From Flintibacter muris (GTDB lineage: Bacteria > Bacillota > Clostridia > Oscillospirales > Oscillospiraceae): 41,587 nucleotides of DNA. Below are positions 1 through 7,587 of the stretch, piece after piece. The stretch spans positions 1 to 41,587 of the forward strand of contig NZ_CALPCP010000029.1 in NCBI RefSeq assembly GCF_943192995.1. Reading direction: 5' to 3'. Made by a program: the position numbers and the translations under genes. Position 1 is the stretch's first letter. Each line of letters begins with the position of its first letter. Under the pieces are notes generated by a model. That model was given only the letters and a program-made list of their open reading frames with translations, did not search any database and had not been told where the DNA came from.

Positions 1-10
1 TGGGCCGATT

Positions 11-120
11 TTTCTGTCTGTGGGCAGATATGTGGTCAGGCCAAAAATGCCAAATTGAAAACGGCAGGAAAAGTGCTGATTTGCAAAAAGAATCCGGGTT
101 TTGCAGAAGATTCTTCCCCG
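11..120 (+). repeat. Diverged repeat, copy A
   Basis: Bases 11-38 match 9834-9861 exactly except for a 7-base block in the middle (TTTCTGTCTGTGG, 7 variable bases, TGTGGTCAG). At the same spacing both copies then carry AAAACGGC and a GCAAAAA stretch, followed by a hairpin, which here is weak (AGAATC/GATTCT). Both copies stay open in one frame reading VCG, two residues, CGQ, then KxKTA, so the repeat may be the 3' tail of lost genes such as integrases. The rest of 120-300 holds no gene I can support; GTGGGTCA occurs twice around 285-305. Confidence 0.5.
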
Positions 121-301
121 TTTTTGACAGTATTATTTCGACATGGGCACGTCTCTCCGTCCTTACCAACTGATTGCCAACCTCGGGAGTACCGCTTTCC
201 GGTACTTTTGGGGCATTTTTGTTACGGAGAGCCATGGTCTTTGGCACTTTCCTGTCCATTAACTCCACCCGCTTTTTTCCGCGTGTGGGTCACGGTGTGG
301 G

Positions 302-532
302 TCAAGCGGATATCTCCGTGTCAAAAAAGCCACGGATGGGCTGCGCCACAGCACTTTTCTTTGCCGTCTCCCGCTCAAAATTGATGCGGGTCAGTTCCTC
401 AATAAAGGCTTTTTGCATTTCGCTAGCCTTGAACCAGGACACCCCAAATTTCCGACACATGGAAAAAAAGATTCGATACCACAGTCTGTCCTCATCGCTC
501 TCGTGCGTGAAATACCACTTTGCGTCATCCAT
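302..532 (-). CDS. Small conserved-looking protein, unknown function
   Basis: This 76-residue soluble protein is rich in charged and aromatic residues and has no motif I recognise. The start is well supported: ATG at 532 follows AGGAGGG with 6-7 bases between. That site lies inside the end of the upstream acetyltransferase gene, whose TGA ends 2 bases before this ATG, so the two are almost certainly co-transcribed and translationally coupled. No signal peptide or membrane segment is visible. A role beside the acetyltransferase, as a toxin-antitoxin-like pair or modifier, would be guesswork. Confidence 0.65.
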   Translation of the reverse strand: MDDAKWYFTHESDEDRLWYRIFFSMCRKFGVSWFKASEMQKAFIEELTRINFERETAKKSAVAQPIRGFFDTEISA

Positions 533-534
533 AA

Positions 535-1059
535 TCAGCCCTCCTCCAAGTAGGATGTGAAAATGTTTATGGCAGCCTCATCACAAATCAAGTACCGTGG
601 AGCCGCGCCGCTCTTACGCCCCGGAATCAAGAGCGCACCAAAGTTCTGCTCGTAATGCTTCGCCAACTCCGGCGTTTTTGCGTCCAGTGTCACATCTCCA
701 TTGAAACCGGCATCCACAGATAGCTTGATACCGTAGGCAACCAGCGCCCGTCCGATCCCCCGGTACTTCGGCTCTTTACAAAGGGTTGGATTACTTTGAG
801 CTTGGCTCTCCATGTAAACGATATGGACAGCAACAACATTTTCCTCAATCCCATAAGCACCCAGGGCCACCAATTCACCCTGCTTGGTTTTTAACGCATA
901 GATTTCAAATCCGCTATCTACAATATACTCAGTTGTCCAGTCCGTTTGCCATACGGGTGCGGCAACAGTAAATTCCAAGTCTTCTCTTGTCGCTCTAAGC
1001 GCCTTGGCAGGGACTTTCTTTCCCAACCGGTCCCAAACAAAAAGTTCAAATCTCGCCAC
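535..1059 (-). CDS. GNAT-family N-acetyltransferase
   Basis: The 174-residue protein has the GNAT acetyl-CoA-binding core: motif A KYRGIGRALVAYG in the second half (R/Q-x-x-G-x-G/A type), followed by a helix and the AKHYEQNFGA segment typical of motif B. The substrate cannot be read from the sequence. The frame is open further upstream to a GTG at 1128, but a good promoter (TTGTAT-17-TATACT) lies inside that extension. GTG at 1059 is therefore the likely start, with GGGGCGG ahead of it. It is the first gene of a two-gene operon with the 76-aa ORF downstream. Confidence 0.75.
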   Translation of the reverse strand: MARFELFVWDRLGKKVPAKALRATREDLEFTVAAPVWQTDWTTEYIVDSGFEIYALKTKQGELVALGAYGIEENVVAVHIVYMESQAQSNPTLCKEPKYRGIGRALVAYGIKLSVDAGFNGDVTLDAKTPELAKHYEQNFGALLIPGRKSGAAPRYLICDEAAINIFTSYLEEG

Positions 1060-1084
1060 ATTAACCGCCCCACTTTTCTTTTTT

Positions 1085-1113
1085 AGTATACCATAGAAAA
1101 CCGAGAGATACAA
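1085..1113 (-). promoter_or_regulatory. Promoter of the GNAT operon
   Basis: On the minus strand, TTGTAT (1113-1108) is separated by 17 bases from TATACT (1090-1085). Transcription would begin near 1078, about 20 bases before the GTG start at 1059. This placement is the reason for rejecting the longer reading frame. Confidence 0.65.
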
Positions 1114-1224
1114 GTCCCGCACCCACACAGAATTTGCTATGCTGTAAACAATATAGGGGCTACTGCTGTATGTTCGTCGGAATCCCCAACAGCGTCAACT
1201 TCTATGCGTAAGCGAATAGTACTC

Positions 1225-1260
1225 AAAGAGGGCCATCCAGGAAGCTGGATGGCCCTCTTT
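1225..1260. terminator. Bidirectional intrinsic terminator
   Basis: A perfect 16-bp stem (1225-1240 with 1245-1260) closes on the tetraloop GAAG. The stem starts with AAAG and ends with CTTT, so it could work in either direction. Just upstream (about 1171-1211) a short plus-strand frame, FVGIPNSVNFYA then stop, looks like the 3' tail of a lost gene. Confidence 0.75.
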
Positions 1261-1363
1261 CATGGCGGCAGAAACAGAGTGCAGACAGGAAAATATAGCA
1301 CCGGGAAGTACAGATTTTCTACTCAGATATTGTGTAGCAGTAAACAAGGAATTAAACCCCTTT
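1261..1363 (+). repeat. Intergenic direct repeat, unit 1
   Basis: About 103 bases match 1493-1594 at roughly four bases in five by eye, with shared blocks GGCAGAAA, AAAATATA, CAGATTT, CTCAGATATTG and AAACCC. A one-base length difference shifts the reading frame between units. Allowing for that shift, both read similarly (a KY..RF..QIL..KQ..KP pattern), which suggests remnants of a coding sequence. Confidence 0.7.
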
Positions 1364-1492
1364 ATCAGTCCCAAAGGACTGTTCAGGGAACTACCGGCCC
1401 GGCATGAGCTTTGCCGCCAAGCGGGATTACCAACGTGCTTCTAACATAGCCGGAGGATGATATTAGCCCTATGGCTTTGACGATAACCTCCT

Positions 1493-1594
1493 CGTGACGG
1501 CAGAAAGCAGAGCACAGGCAGAAAAATATAACGCCGAAGGCCACAGATTTACTGCTCAGATATTGCGTAACCGAAAACAAAGAATGAAACCCTT
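1493..1594 (+). repeat. Intergenic direct repeat, unit 2
   Basis: Second unit of the diverged direct repeat at 1261-1363. The 130 bases between the units include a short frame starting at ATG 1406 (MSFAAKRDYQRA) that soon stops. The whole 1261-1600 stretch looks like decayed coding DNA; no intact gene is supported here. Confidence 0.7.
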
Positions 1595-1626
1595 TCCGTT
1601 GACCCACGCAAGATTCAGGCCGACTC

Positions 1627-1656
1627 TTGGCAAAACAATATAGGATGTGGTAAAAT
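1627..1656 (+). promoter_or_regulatory. Promoter of the DUF2200 operon
   Basis: TTGGCA (1627-1632) is followed after 18 bases by TAAAAT (1651-1656), about 30 bases before the ATG at 1686. It fits a housekeeping sigma promoter reasonably well. Confidence 0.5.
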
Positions 1657-1685
1657 AGTATATCATTATCTGGAGCGCATGCATT

Positions 1686-2036
1686 ATGAATAACGACAAA
1701 GTGTTTCAAATGAATTTCGGGAAAGTTTACGGGCTTCTGCTGGACAAGGCCACCAGGAAGGGCAGGACGAAGGCCGAGGTGGATGAAGTCATCTGCTGGC
1801 TGACGGGGTACAGCCCGGAGCAGCTGGAGGCGTTCCGCCCCGCCGGCCTCTGCTACGGGGACTTTTTCCGCAAGGCACCCCAGCCCAATCCGAACCGGGT
1901 GCTGATCAAGGGCGTGGTCTGCGGCGTCCGGGTGGAGGAGGTAGAGGACCCGCTCATGCGGGAAATCCGTTACCTGGATAAGCTGATCGACGAGTTGGCG
2001 AAGGGAAAGACGATGGAGAAGATTCTGCGGAAATAG
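1686..2036 (+). CDS. DUF2200-family protein
   Basis: The 116-residue protein matches the DUF2200 pattern nearly end to end: [18 protein letters not shown] in the first half, the proline-rich [21 protein letters not shown] centre, and [20 protein letters not shown] near the end. The biochemical function of this family is unknown to me. A promoter lies 30 bases upstream and a modest TGGAG ribosome site precedes the ATG. Its stop is followed at once by AGGAGG serving the next, broken gene, so the two formed an operon. No membrane or export signal is seen. Confidence 0.85.
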   Translation: MNNDKVFQMNFGKVYGLLLDKATRKGRTKAEVDEVICWLTGYSPEQLEAFRPAGLCYGDFFRKAPQPNPNRVLIKGVVCGVRVEEVEDPLMREIRYLDKLIDELAKGKTMEKILRK

Positions 2037-2048
2037 GAGGAAGCAGCC

Positions 2049-2450
2049 ATGTGGGTATGTCCCAAGTGCGGGCGATCATTCAAAAATGTGGACCAGAGCC
2101 ACTACTGCGGGAAACCTCCGGCGACGATTGAGGAGTATATCGCCGCCCAGCCGGAAGAGGCGCAGGACTATCTGCGGCAGATCAACGCCGCCATCAAGGC
2201 CAGCATCCCGGAGGCCAGGTAGAAAATCTCCTGGAGTATGCCCACCTACTGGAAGGGCAGGAACCTGATCCAGTTCGCAGCCTCCAAGCGGCACATCGGC
2301 CTGTACCCCGGCCCGGAGGCTGTGGAGGCGTTCGCTGGGCGGCTGACGGAGTACAAGACCAGCAAGGGTGCCATCCAGCTCCCCTACAGCAAGCCCCTCC
2401 CGCTGGAGCTGATTGGGGAGATTGCGAGGTGGTGCGAGGATAACATCTGA
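2049..2450 (+). pseudogene. Zinc-ribbon DUF1801 protein with in-frame TAG
   Basis: Reading from ATG 2049 (AGGAGG at 2035-2040) gives a zinc-ribbon-like head (CPKCGRSF...HYC) and the start of a DUF1801 / YdhG-like domain (TIEEYIAAQPEE). It then meets TAG at 2220-2222, after 57 residues. The same frame continues without shift as KISWSMPTYW ... HIGLYPGPEAVEAF ... LIGEIARWCEDNI to TGA at 2448-2450, completing a normal DUF1801 domain. The full length would be 133 residues. A single base change therefore breaks an otherwise intact gene. No pyrrolysine or suppressor system is visible, and restart at ATG 2238 would lack a ribosome site. Confidence 0.8.
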
Positions 2451-2480
2451 GTACAGACGAATCATTGTGAAGCCTGAAAG

Positions 2481-2525
2481 AACGCCTGCCCGCCTTCCCC
2501 AGAGCGCGGGCAGGCGTTTGTTGTG
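2481..2525 (+). terminator. Intrinsic terminator after the DUF2200 operon
   Basis: The stem AACGCCTGCCCGC (2481-2493) pairs with 2506-2518 and is followed by a T-rich run, 30 bases after the DUF1801 stop. Confidence 0.75.
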
Positions 2526-2847
2526 CTCATAATTTCTAAAAAATATTTTGTGGGATTTTGCCATCTCCGGTGTATAGTAGGACATACGAAGAAAAAGGAG
2601 GGGGACATTGTGGAGGATGTGCAGCCGGTCCACGTCCTGCAAACCCGTCAGGACGGCGCGATGGAGCAATTCCAGACAGCGTACACCCCCTCTGCTGCGG
2701 TACATCATTTATCAGTTCTCCATATCCAGGAAGACGGACATATCGGAGGGCCTGATTCTGGAAACCTTTAAGATTTATTTTTTGGTATCATAGTGTAACG
2801 AACGGTTCCCAACAAGAACTAACAGACAGAACGAGGAGGTGAGGCAC
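2526..2847. other. Gene-free stretch upstream of the sigma factor gene
   Basis: About 320 bases with several short overlapping frames and none I can support. GTAACGAACGGTTCCC at about 2795 lies in the place expected for an autoregulated ECF promoter, but I cannot assign -35 and -10 elements with confidence. A strong AGGAGG ends the stretch. Confidence 0.4.
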
Positions 2848-3351
2848 ATGGCGCGCAGGGGGGAGGACCTCTACGAAAAGCACGCGCGGAGCGTATACCG
2901 CTATCTGTTTTCCCTGTCCGGGGAGCCGGACACGGCGGAGGACCTGACGCAGGAAACCTTCTGCCAGGCGCTGAAAAGCCTGGATACCTTCCGTGGGGAT
3001 TGCACACCCCAGGTGTGGCTGTGCGCCATTGCCAAGCGGCTGTGGTACAAGGAACTGGAGCGCCGGAGCCGAACTGCGCCACTGGAGGAGGAACACCTGT
3101 CCAGTCTGACCGCCCCCGATAACCCGGAAGGGGAGGCCGAGCGGCGGGAGGACCGTATGGCCCTCTACCGAAGCCTGCGGCAGCTGGACCCGGAGACCCG
3201 GGAGGTCATCTACCTGCGTTTGGCGGGAGAGTTCTCTTTCCGGGAGGTTGGGGAATTGATGGGGCAGAGCGAGGTATGGGCCCGGGTGTGGTTTTACCGG
3301 GGCAAGGAGAAATTGGCGAAACTGCTGACAGGAGGGAGACCGAATGGATAA
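2848..3351 (+). CDS. ECF-type RNA polymerase sigma factor
   Basis: The 167-residue protein has the two-domain ECF layout. Region 2 comes first (YEKHARSVYRYLFSLSG, DTAEDLTQETFCQAL, then FRGDCTPQVWLCAIAKRLW). Region 4 follows a short linker (LDPETREVIYLRLAGEFSFREVG and a helix-turn-helix ending VWFYRGKEKL). It would direct RNA polymerase to its own regulon. GTG at 2839 also opens the frame but overlaps the AGGAGG site, so ATG 2848, 8 bases after it, is the start. The gene overlaps the downstream anti-sigma gene by 8 bases. Confidence 0.9.
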   Translation: MARRGEDLYEKHARSVYRYLFSLSGEPDTAEDLTQETFCQALKSLDTFRGDCTPQVWLCAIAKRLWYKELERRSRTAPLEEEHLSSLTAPDNPEGEAERREDRMALYRSLRQLDPETREVIYLRLAGEFSFREVGELMGQSEVWARVWFYRGKEKLAKLLTGGRPNG

Positions 3352-4306
3352 GAAATTGGACTGCTGCGTGGTGCGGGACCTGCTGCCCGCCTACATTGAG
3401 GATTTGACGGAGGAAGAGACCGCCGCCCAGGTGCGGGAGCACCTGGAGGACTGCGGGGCGTGTCAGGACCTGGAGCGAGATATGCGTTCCCAGGTGCCAG
3501 TAGAAAAGGCCCCCAAAGGTGCGCTGAACTTCCTCAAACGGGTCAAGCGCACCCGGCTCATCGCTGCCGGAGTAACGCTGGTGCTCACCCTGTGGTGCAT
3601 CTGGTGGCTGTACGATGCGGAGTTCCACTACCCCAATACCGAGTCCGGGCATCTGGCGGCGGTGGAGAACTATATTGCCAAGCCGGAGGGCAGCAGTGTA
3701 AACGACAACGAAATGCAGAGTGCCACTCCTTTGGCCTGGCAGGAATCCCACGGAAAGCTGTTTATCTTTTATAAAGCGGACAACCAGGACAATGTCCACG
3801 GGATCATCCAACTCACCCGGGGGATCAACGGCAAGTACCGGACGGACCATGCCAGCATGGACCCCTTCCCCTATACCGCCGGGGTGATTGCCGAAAGGAT
3901 AAATGTGAGGAAGAGTGACTGGTCCCCCATTGTAATCGCCGGGCATGACTGCCGGGAGATTTATTCCGTCGCCGTGGAGTACACCTGGTTCGATGGGACG
4001 GAGGGGCGGCAGATCACAGGACATGAGCTGATTTACCCGCTGTCAGAAGTCAACTTTTTCTGGCTGCTGGAGGAGGAGGAGGACGTTCGGGAACAGCTGG
4101 GAGCCTCCTATGAGGTACGGCCGAGGAACGTCCGGTTCCTGGACAAGGACGGGAACGATATTACCGAGCAGTACCGGGATGACAGCGTCCGGCAGAACTG
4201 GGGAGGCGGCAAGAGCACGGCGGAGCAGTTTTTGCTCTACGTGTATATTGGGATCGTAGCCGTCCTGGGGTTGGTATTCATCCGGTATTTCCTACGAAGA
4301 GATTAA
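3344..4306 (+). CDS. Membrane anti-sigma factor with zf-HC2 domain
   Basis: The 320-residue protein begins with a zinc-binding anti-sigma domain: Cys7/Cys8, then His33-x3-Cys37-x2-Cys40. A first membrane span follows at about residues 72-90 (LIAAGVTLVLTLWCIWWLY), then a ~200-residue extracytoplasmic domain, and a second span near the C-terminus (YVYIGIVAVLGLVFIRYF). It should hold the co-encoded ECF factor until an envelope signal arrives. The gene overlap implies stoichiometric synthesis. Two spans with a large outer domain is a less common layout than the single-span type; the outer domain is not one I recognise. Confidence 0.85.
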   Translation: MDKKLDCCVVRDLLPAYIEDLTEEETAAQVREHLEDCGACQDLERDMRSQVPVEKAPKGALNFLKRVKRTRLIAAGVTLVLTLWCIWWLYDAEFHYPNTESGHLAAVENYIAKPEGSSVNDNEMQSATPLAWQESHGKLFIFYKADNQDNVHGIIQLTRGINGKYRTDHASMDPFPYTAGVIAERINVRKSDWSPIVIAGHDCREIYSVAVEYTWFDGTEGRQITGHELIYPLSEVNFFWLLEEEEDVREQLGASYEVRPRNVRFLDKDGNDITEQYRDDSVRQNWGGGKSTAEQFLLYVYIGIVAVLGLVFIRYFLRRD

Positions 4307-4433
4307 AAAGAGCCTCATGTGGAAGACAGTAAAAAGACATTCCGAGGACTTGAACTGAACTGCCGAAAATGCCCTGATGATCCGCTCTGCTACAGAATGG
4401 CTTATCATCAGCCTCAACATCTTCCGTTACGAT

Positions 4434-4468
4434 CACCCGTCAGACTTAGTTCTGGCGGGTGAGTTTTT
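4434..4468 (+). terminator. Terminator after the sigma / anti-sigma pair
   Basis: CACCCG-T-CAGA pairs with TCTG-G-CGGGTG around a 6-base loop, followed by AGTTTTT. A weaker GATGAT/ATCATC pairing lies just upstream (about 4376-4411). No gene is seen between 4307 and 4606. Confidence 0.7.
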
Positions 4469-4606
4469 ATACATCAAAAATTTTTTCGGCACATGAAAAA
4501 TAAAATGTCGTTTTTGGACTCTGGAGATTGTGGTAGATGGATGAGGGAGTCAGCGCATAAGGGCAGAGGAAAAACTGACTCAACAGAAAGGATGGGCAAG
4601 TACAAC

Positions 4607-4690
4607 ATGAAAGAATCCAGCTACAAGAGCTACGATGAACTGCCGCTGTTCCTGAATGCGGCAACGGTAGCGAAGGTGCTGGGCGTCTCG
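4607..4690 (+). pseudogene. Excisionase-like HTH gene, N-terminal stub
   Basis: From ATG 4607 the frame reads as the first 28 residues of a small HTH_17 / excisionase-type protein (DELPLFLNAATVAKVLGVS, the start of its winged helix). It then runs without a stop into unrelated sequence. The recognition helix and wing normally following VLGVS are missing, so this is a stub joined in frame to the HTH_36 gene downstream. Whether a fusion protein is made is unclear. Confidence 0.6.
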
Positions 4691-4711
4691 GCACACCCAA
4701 GGAGGTGCGGA

Positions 4712-5146
4712 TTGAAGTACAAGCAGTGGCCCAAGCGTGATCCAATCAAGAACTACTTCCAACTACCCAACGAGATATTCCTGCTGGGTCTGTCACCCGG
4801 TGCGCTGACTGTCTACTCCTATCTGCTCTGCTGTGAGAACCGAAACACCTACCAGTGCTGGCCTAGCTACAGGACCATCGGAAGAGCGGTGAGGATGAGC
4901 GCCAACACCGTTCGCAAGTACGTGTGCGAGCTGGAGGAGAGGCAGTTCATCAGTATAGAGAGCACAACGGTCACCACCAGGGATGGTCTAAAGCGCAACG
5001 GCAACCTGCTCTACACCATCCGTCCGATCCAACTGGCCCTTGACCAGTTCTACGACCAACAGCTGGCGCAGATGGATGTGGCAGCTGAGCGCCAGCGAGT
5101 CGCAACGGCACTCGCACTCCGCAGTGATAGCGTGCACTCATCGTGA
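4712..5146 (+). CDS. HTH_36-type DNA-binding protein of a mobile element
   Basis: The 144-residue protein starts with KQWPKRDPIKNYFQLPNEIF, contains a winged-helix region (SPGALTVYSYLL, then SYRTIGRAVRMSANTVRKYVCELEE) and ends with LLYTIRPIQLALDQFY. This resembles helix-turn-helix proteins found beside clostridial integrases, with a replication-initiator-like fold. The frame is open upstream into the excisionase-like stub, but GGAGGTG at 4701-4707 placed 4 bases before TTG 4712 suggests translation begins there. The C-terminal tail after AERQRVATAL looks frameshifted. Bases 5147-5303 hold no supportable gene. Confidence 0.65.
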   Translation: MKYKQWPKRDPIKNYFQLPNEIFLLGLSPGALTVYSYLLCCENRNTYQCWPSYRTIGRAVRMSANTVRKYVCELEERQFISIESTTVTTRDGLKRNGNLLYTIRPIQLALDQFYDQQLAQMDVAAERQRVATALALRSDSVHSS

Positions 5147-5303
5147 CGACCCGTGTGCCGCTGTGTGGCCTCGCTGATGCTCGGAGGGTAACAAGCCGCA
5201 GTCCATCGCAGACGCAGCCGTGTCAAAAGTGTGTGGCCGGTGTGCACCATCCGGTGAATTCAGCACAACCGAAAGTGGCAGGTGAACCGGGGGGTCGAAA
5301 AAA

Positions 5304-5858
5304 GTGCAGGATAAAGGCCGGGGGTCGCTTATGTGGATCGACTTTGATGAGCGTGGCGGCGCCCTGAAAGTCTGCCGCACTCTTCACCGGGAAACGGGCG
5401 GCAGGCTGGTGGCTGGGGATACCAAAACCTACGCTGGCACCCGGAAAATTGTCCTGCCACCCAGTACAGTGGAACTGCTGAGAGAGCGAAAGTGTAAATC
5501 CTTCTCTCCCTGGATATTCCATGATCCGCTCCGGCCAGAGGCCCCTATGAATCCTGACAGTGCCTACCGGCAGCTGAAAAAATTTCTGACAGAGGCTGGA
5601 TTGCCCGATATTCGATTCCATGATCTTCGTCACACATTCGCGACCCACGCTCTGGCCGGAGGAGTGGATGCCAAAACTCTGGCTGGAATCCTTGGCCACA
5701 CTAAAGCGTCCTTCACTCTGGATACCTACACCCATACCACTGGCGATATGCAGAGGCGGGCTGCTGATATCGTTGGCGGTTTCCTGACTGACTATCTTGG
5801 AGAGGAGATGAAACCATGGCAAAACGCAGGAAGCGGGGAGACGGCGGCGTCAGCCTGA
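5304..5858 (+). pseudogene. 5'-truncated tyrosine integrase
   Basis: This is the C-terminal part of a tyrosine recombinase. It keeps the beta-hairpin lysine region (GDTKTYAGTRK), the HDLRHTFATHA box, GHTKASFTLDTYTH with the nucleophile tyrosine, and a full C-terminal tail. The core-binding domain and the first catalytic arginine box (TGLRRGE type) are absent; homology begins only at WIDFDERGG, about residue 10 of the open frame. It cannot recombine DNA alone. Its end overlaps the start of the next integrase by 43 bases. The two are paralogous, which suggests an old tandem integrase pair. Confidence 0.8.
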
Positions 5859-7237
5859 GGAAAGACGGTCGCTGGGAAGGACGGGTAGTTGTCGGCTACG
5901 ACGATAAAGGTCTACCAGTCACCAAGAATGTTCTGGCAAAGACAAAGTCGGACTGCATCGCAAAACTCAAGGCACTGAGGGACAGCATCCAGGCTCCTGC
6001 TCCCGAACAGCCTAAACCTGGAATCCTCCTGGGGGACTGGCTGGATCGCTGGTATCAGACCTATAAGAAATCCAATCTTCGACCCAACACCCAAATGTCC
6101 TATGAGCGGCGCATCTACCAGCACATCATCCCAGCCCTGGGAAACATCCAAATGGACAAGCTGACCACCAACGACATCCAGCAGTTCTACGCTAAACTCA
6201 AGCAGGGCGGCAGACTCCTCCGCACAGAGTTATACGGGGAGGGGCTGTCCGACCAGACCGTTCGGGGCATCCACACCACCCTCCACGCCGCACTGGACAA
6301 GGCGGTTTCCGAAAAGCTCCTATTCCGCAATCCCGCTGATGGCTGTCGTCTCCCCTCCGCCAAGGCCAGGGAGATGCAGGTGCTGACCCCGGAAGAAATC
6401 CAGCGGTTGCTAATCCAAGCCAAGGAAGATAACTGCTTCGAGCTTCTCCTCCTGGAACTCTCAACCGGTCTGCGGCGAGGCGAGATATGCGCCCTCCAAT
6501 GGGATGACTTCAACCTCCGCACCGGAGAACTCCGCGTACGGCGGCAGATCCATCGGATCAAAGGCAAGCTGGTGGCCTCTCCGCCCAAAACCAAGGCTGG
6601 TAACCGTAGCGTGATCCTCCCAGCTCCTGTGCTGAATGTCCTTAAGACTTACAAGGGAACCGTGAACTCCCGGTGGATGTTTCCCTCTCCAATTAGCAAG
6701 GACTCGCCCAGGGACCCAGCTGCAGTTCGTAAAAGACTGCAGACCATTCTGGAACGGGCAGAATGTAAGAAAATCAGATTTCACGATCTCAGGCACACAT
6801 TTTCTACCGCCGCTCTGGAGCATGGGATGGACATCAAAACTCTGTCCACTATTATCGGTCATGTCTCCAGCAGCACCACACTGAACATCTACGCTCACGT
6901 CACCGATGAGATGCGCCGTACAGCGGCGGTAAAGATCGACCATGGTATCGGCAAGACTGAGGCACAAACGGAGAATCTATCAGCACCTCGGAAGCCTGCT
7001 CCCAGTACATTCCAGGCCCACAAAGGCCAGCGGCGCAAAGCCGGTAGAGGATGCATTACCCAGATTAACGAAAATCTCTGGGAAGGACGCTACTCTCCTA
7101 TCTGGCTGGATGGCAAAAAGCACCCTCGGAACATCTACGCTCACAGTGAGGAAGAGTGCGAAAAACTGCTGGCAGAGATGATAGCAGAAATGAAAACGGA
7201 AATTGCCGTCGAGAGGAAACTGAAAAAAGCACTTTAA
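5816..7237 (+). CDS. int: Tyrosine site-specific integrase
   Basis: The 473-residue recombinase appears intact. Residues 1-50 form an arm-site-binding, AP2-like domain (GGVSLRKDGRWEGRVVVGYDD), residues 70-170 the core-binding SAM-like domain, and about 185-380 the catalytic domain. Catalytic residues are Arg220 (TGLRRGE), His323 and Arg326 (HDLRHT), His349 (GHV) and Tyr359. Beyond the catalytic domain is an ~80-residue tail holding a second copy of the arm-binding pattern (GCITQINENLWEGRYSPIWLDG). It would integrate and excise the surrounding island. Its stop is followed by an AT-rich spacer and the CHAT gene, its likely cargo. Confidence 0.9.
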   Translation: MAKRRKRGDGGVSLRKDGRWEGRVVVGYDDKGLPVTKNVLAKTKSDCIAKLKALRDSIQAPAPEQPKPGILLGDWLDRWYQTYKKSNLRPNTQMSYERRIYQHIIPALGNIQMDKLTTNDIQQFYAKLKQGGRLLRTELYGEGLSDQTVRGIHTTLHAALDKAVSEKLLFRNPADGCRLPSAKAREMQVLTPEEIQRLLIQAKEDNCFELLLLELSTGLRRGEICALQWDDFNLRTGELRVRRQIHRIKGKLVASPPKTKAGNRSVILPAPVLNVLKTYKGTVNSRWMFPSPISKDSPRDPAAVRKRLQTILERAECKKIRFHDLRHTFSTAALEHGMDIKTLSTIIGHVSSSTTLNIYAHVTDEMRRTAAVKIDHGIGKTEAQTENLSAPRKPAPSTFQAHKGQRRKAGRGCITQINENLWEGRYSPIWLDGKKHPRNIYAHSEEECEKLLAEMIAEMKTEIAVERKLKKAL

Positions 7238-7587
7238 GAAAAACATCCCTTCGTTTGTTACTAGAAAATATTGCATATCAGAATGATACTCAACAGCTAT
7301 AAGTTCTATATTAATCTTACCCCTAATTGTGGAGCTAGATTTAGTCGAATATACAGATGGAGCATGAGATTCAATCCATAGGGCTTATTGCCGCATTCTT
7401 TTTTGCGATAGTATAGCTTGACTATGATTTTCTATTTTATCTACGGTGTAATCTGTTCGATTTGCATCAGAAATTCTTTGCACACTTCAATTTTTCTCCA
7501 AGAAAACTCTAATTTCATATATAACATGGCGAGAAAAGTGATATAATGGAGGCACAGTATTAGACACAAATAACTGGAGGCTATTTA
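7238..7587 (+). promoter_or_regulatory. AT-rich spacer with extended -10 promoter for the CHAT gene
   Basis: These 350 bases are much richer in A and T than the integrase before them. No gene is visible. TG-A-TATAAT (7539-7547) is an extended -10 box about 40 bases before the CHAT start. No good -35 stands 17 bases upstream, as is common for extended -10 promoters. CTGGAGG at 7572-7578 is the ribosome site. An attachment site could lie here, but I cannot point to one. Confidence 0.55.

Noticed and set aside
1261..1594. CRISPR-like array
   Set aside because: Only two long diverged units exist, with no short spacers and no cas genes.
1383..1709. Minus-strand open frame of 108 codons
   Set aside because: It runs opposite the DUF2200 promoter and the decayed repeat, without a ribosome site or family match.
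2220..2222. TAG read as pyrrolysine or as a programmed read-through
   Set aside because: No PylT/PylS genes or downstream stimulatory structure are seen; DUF1801 proteins do not need a special residue here. A plain mutation is simpler.
5816..7237. Integrase attachment in a tRNA gene
   Set aside because: I found no tRNA-like sequence on either strand near the integrase, so no tRNA target is claimed.
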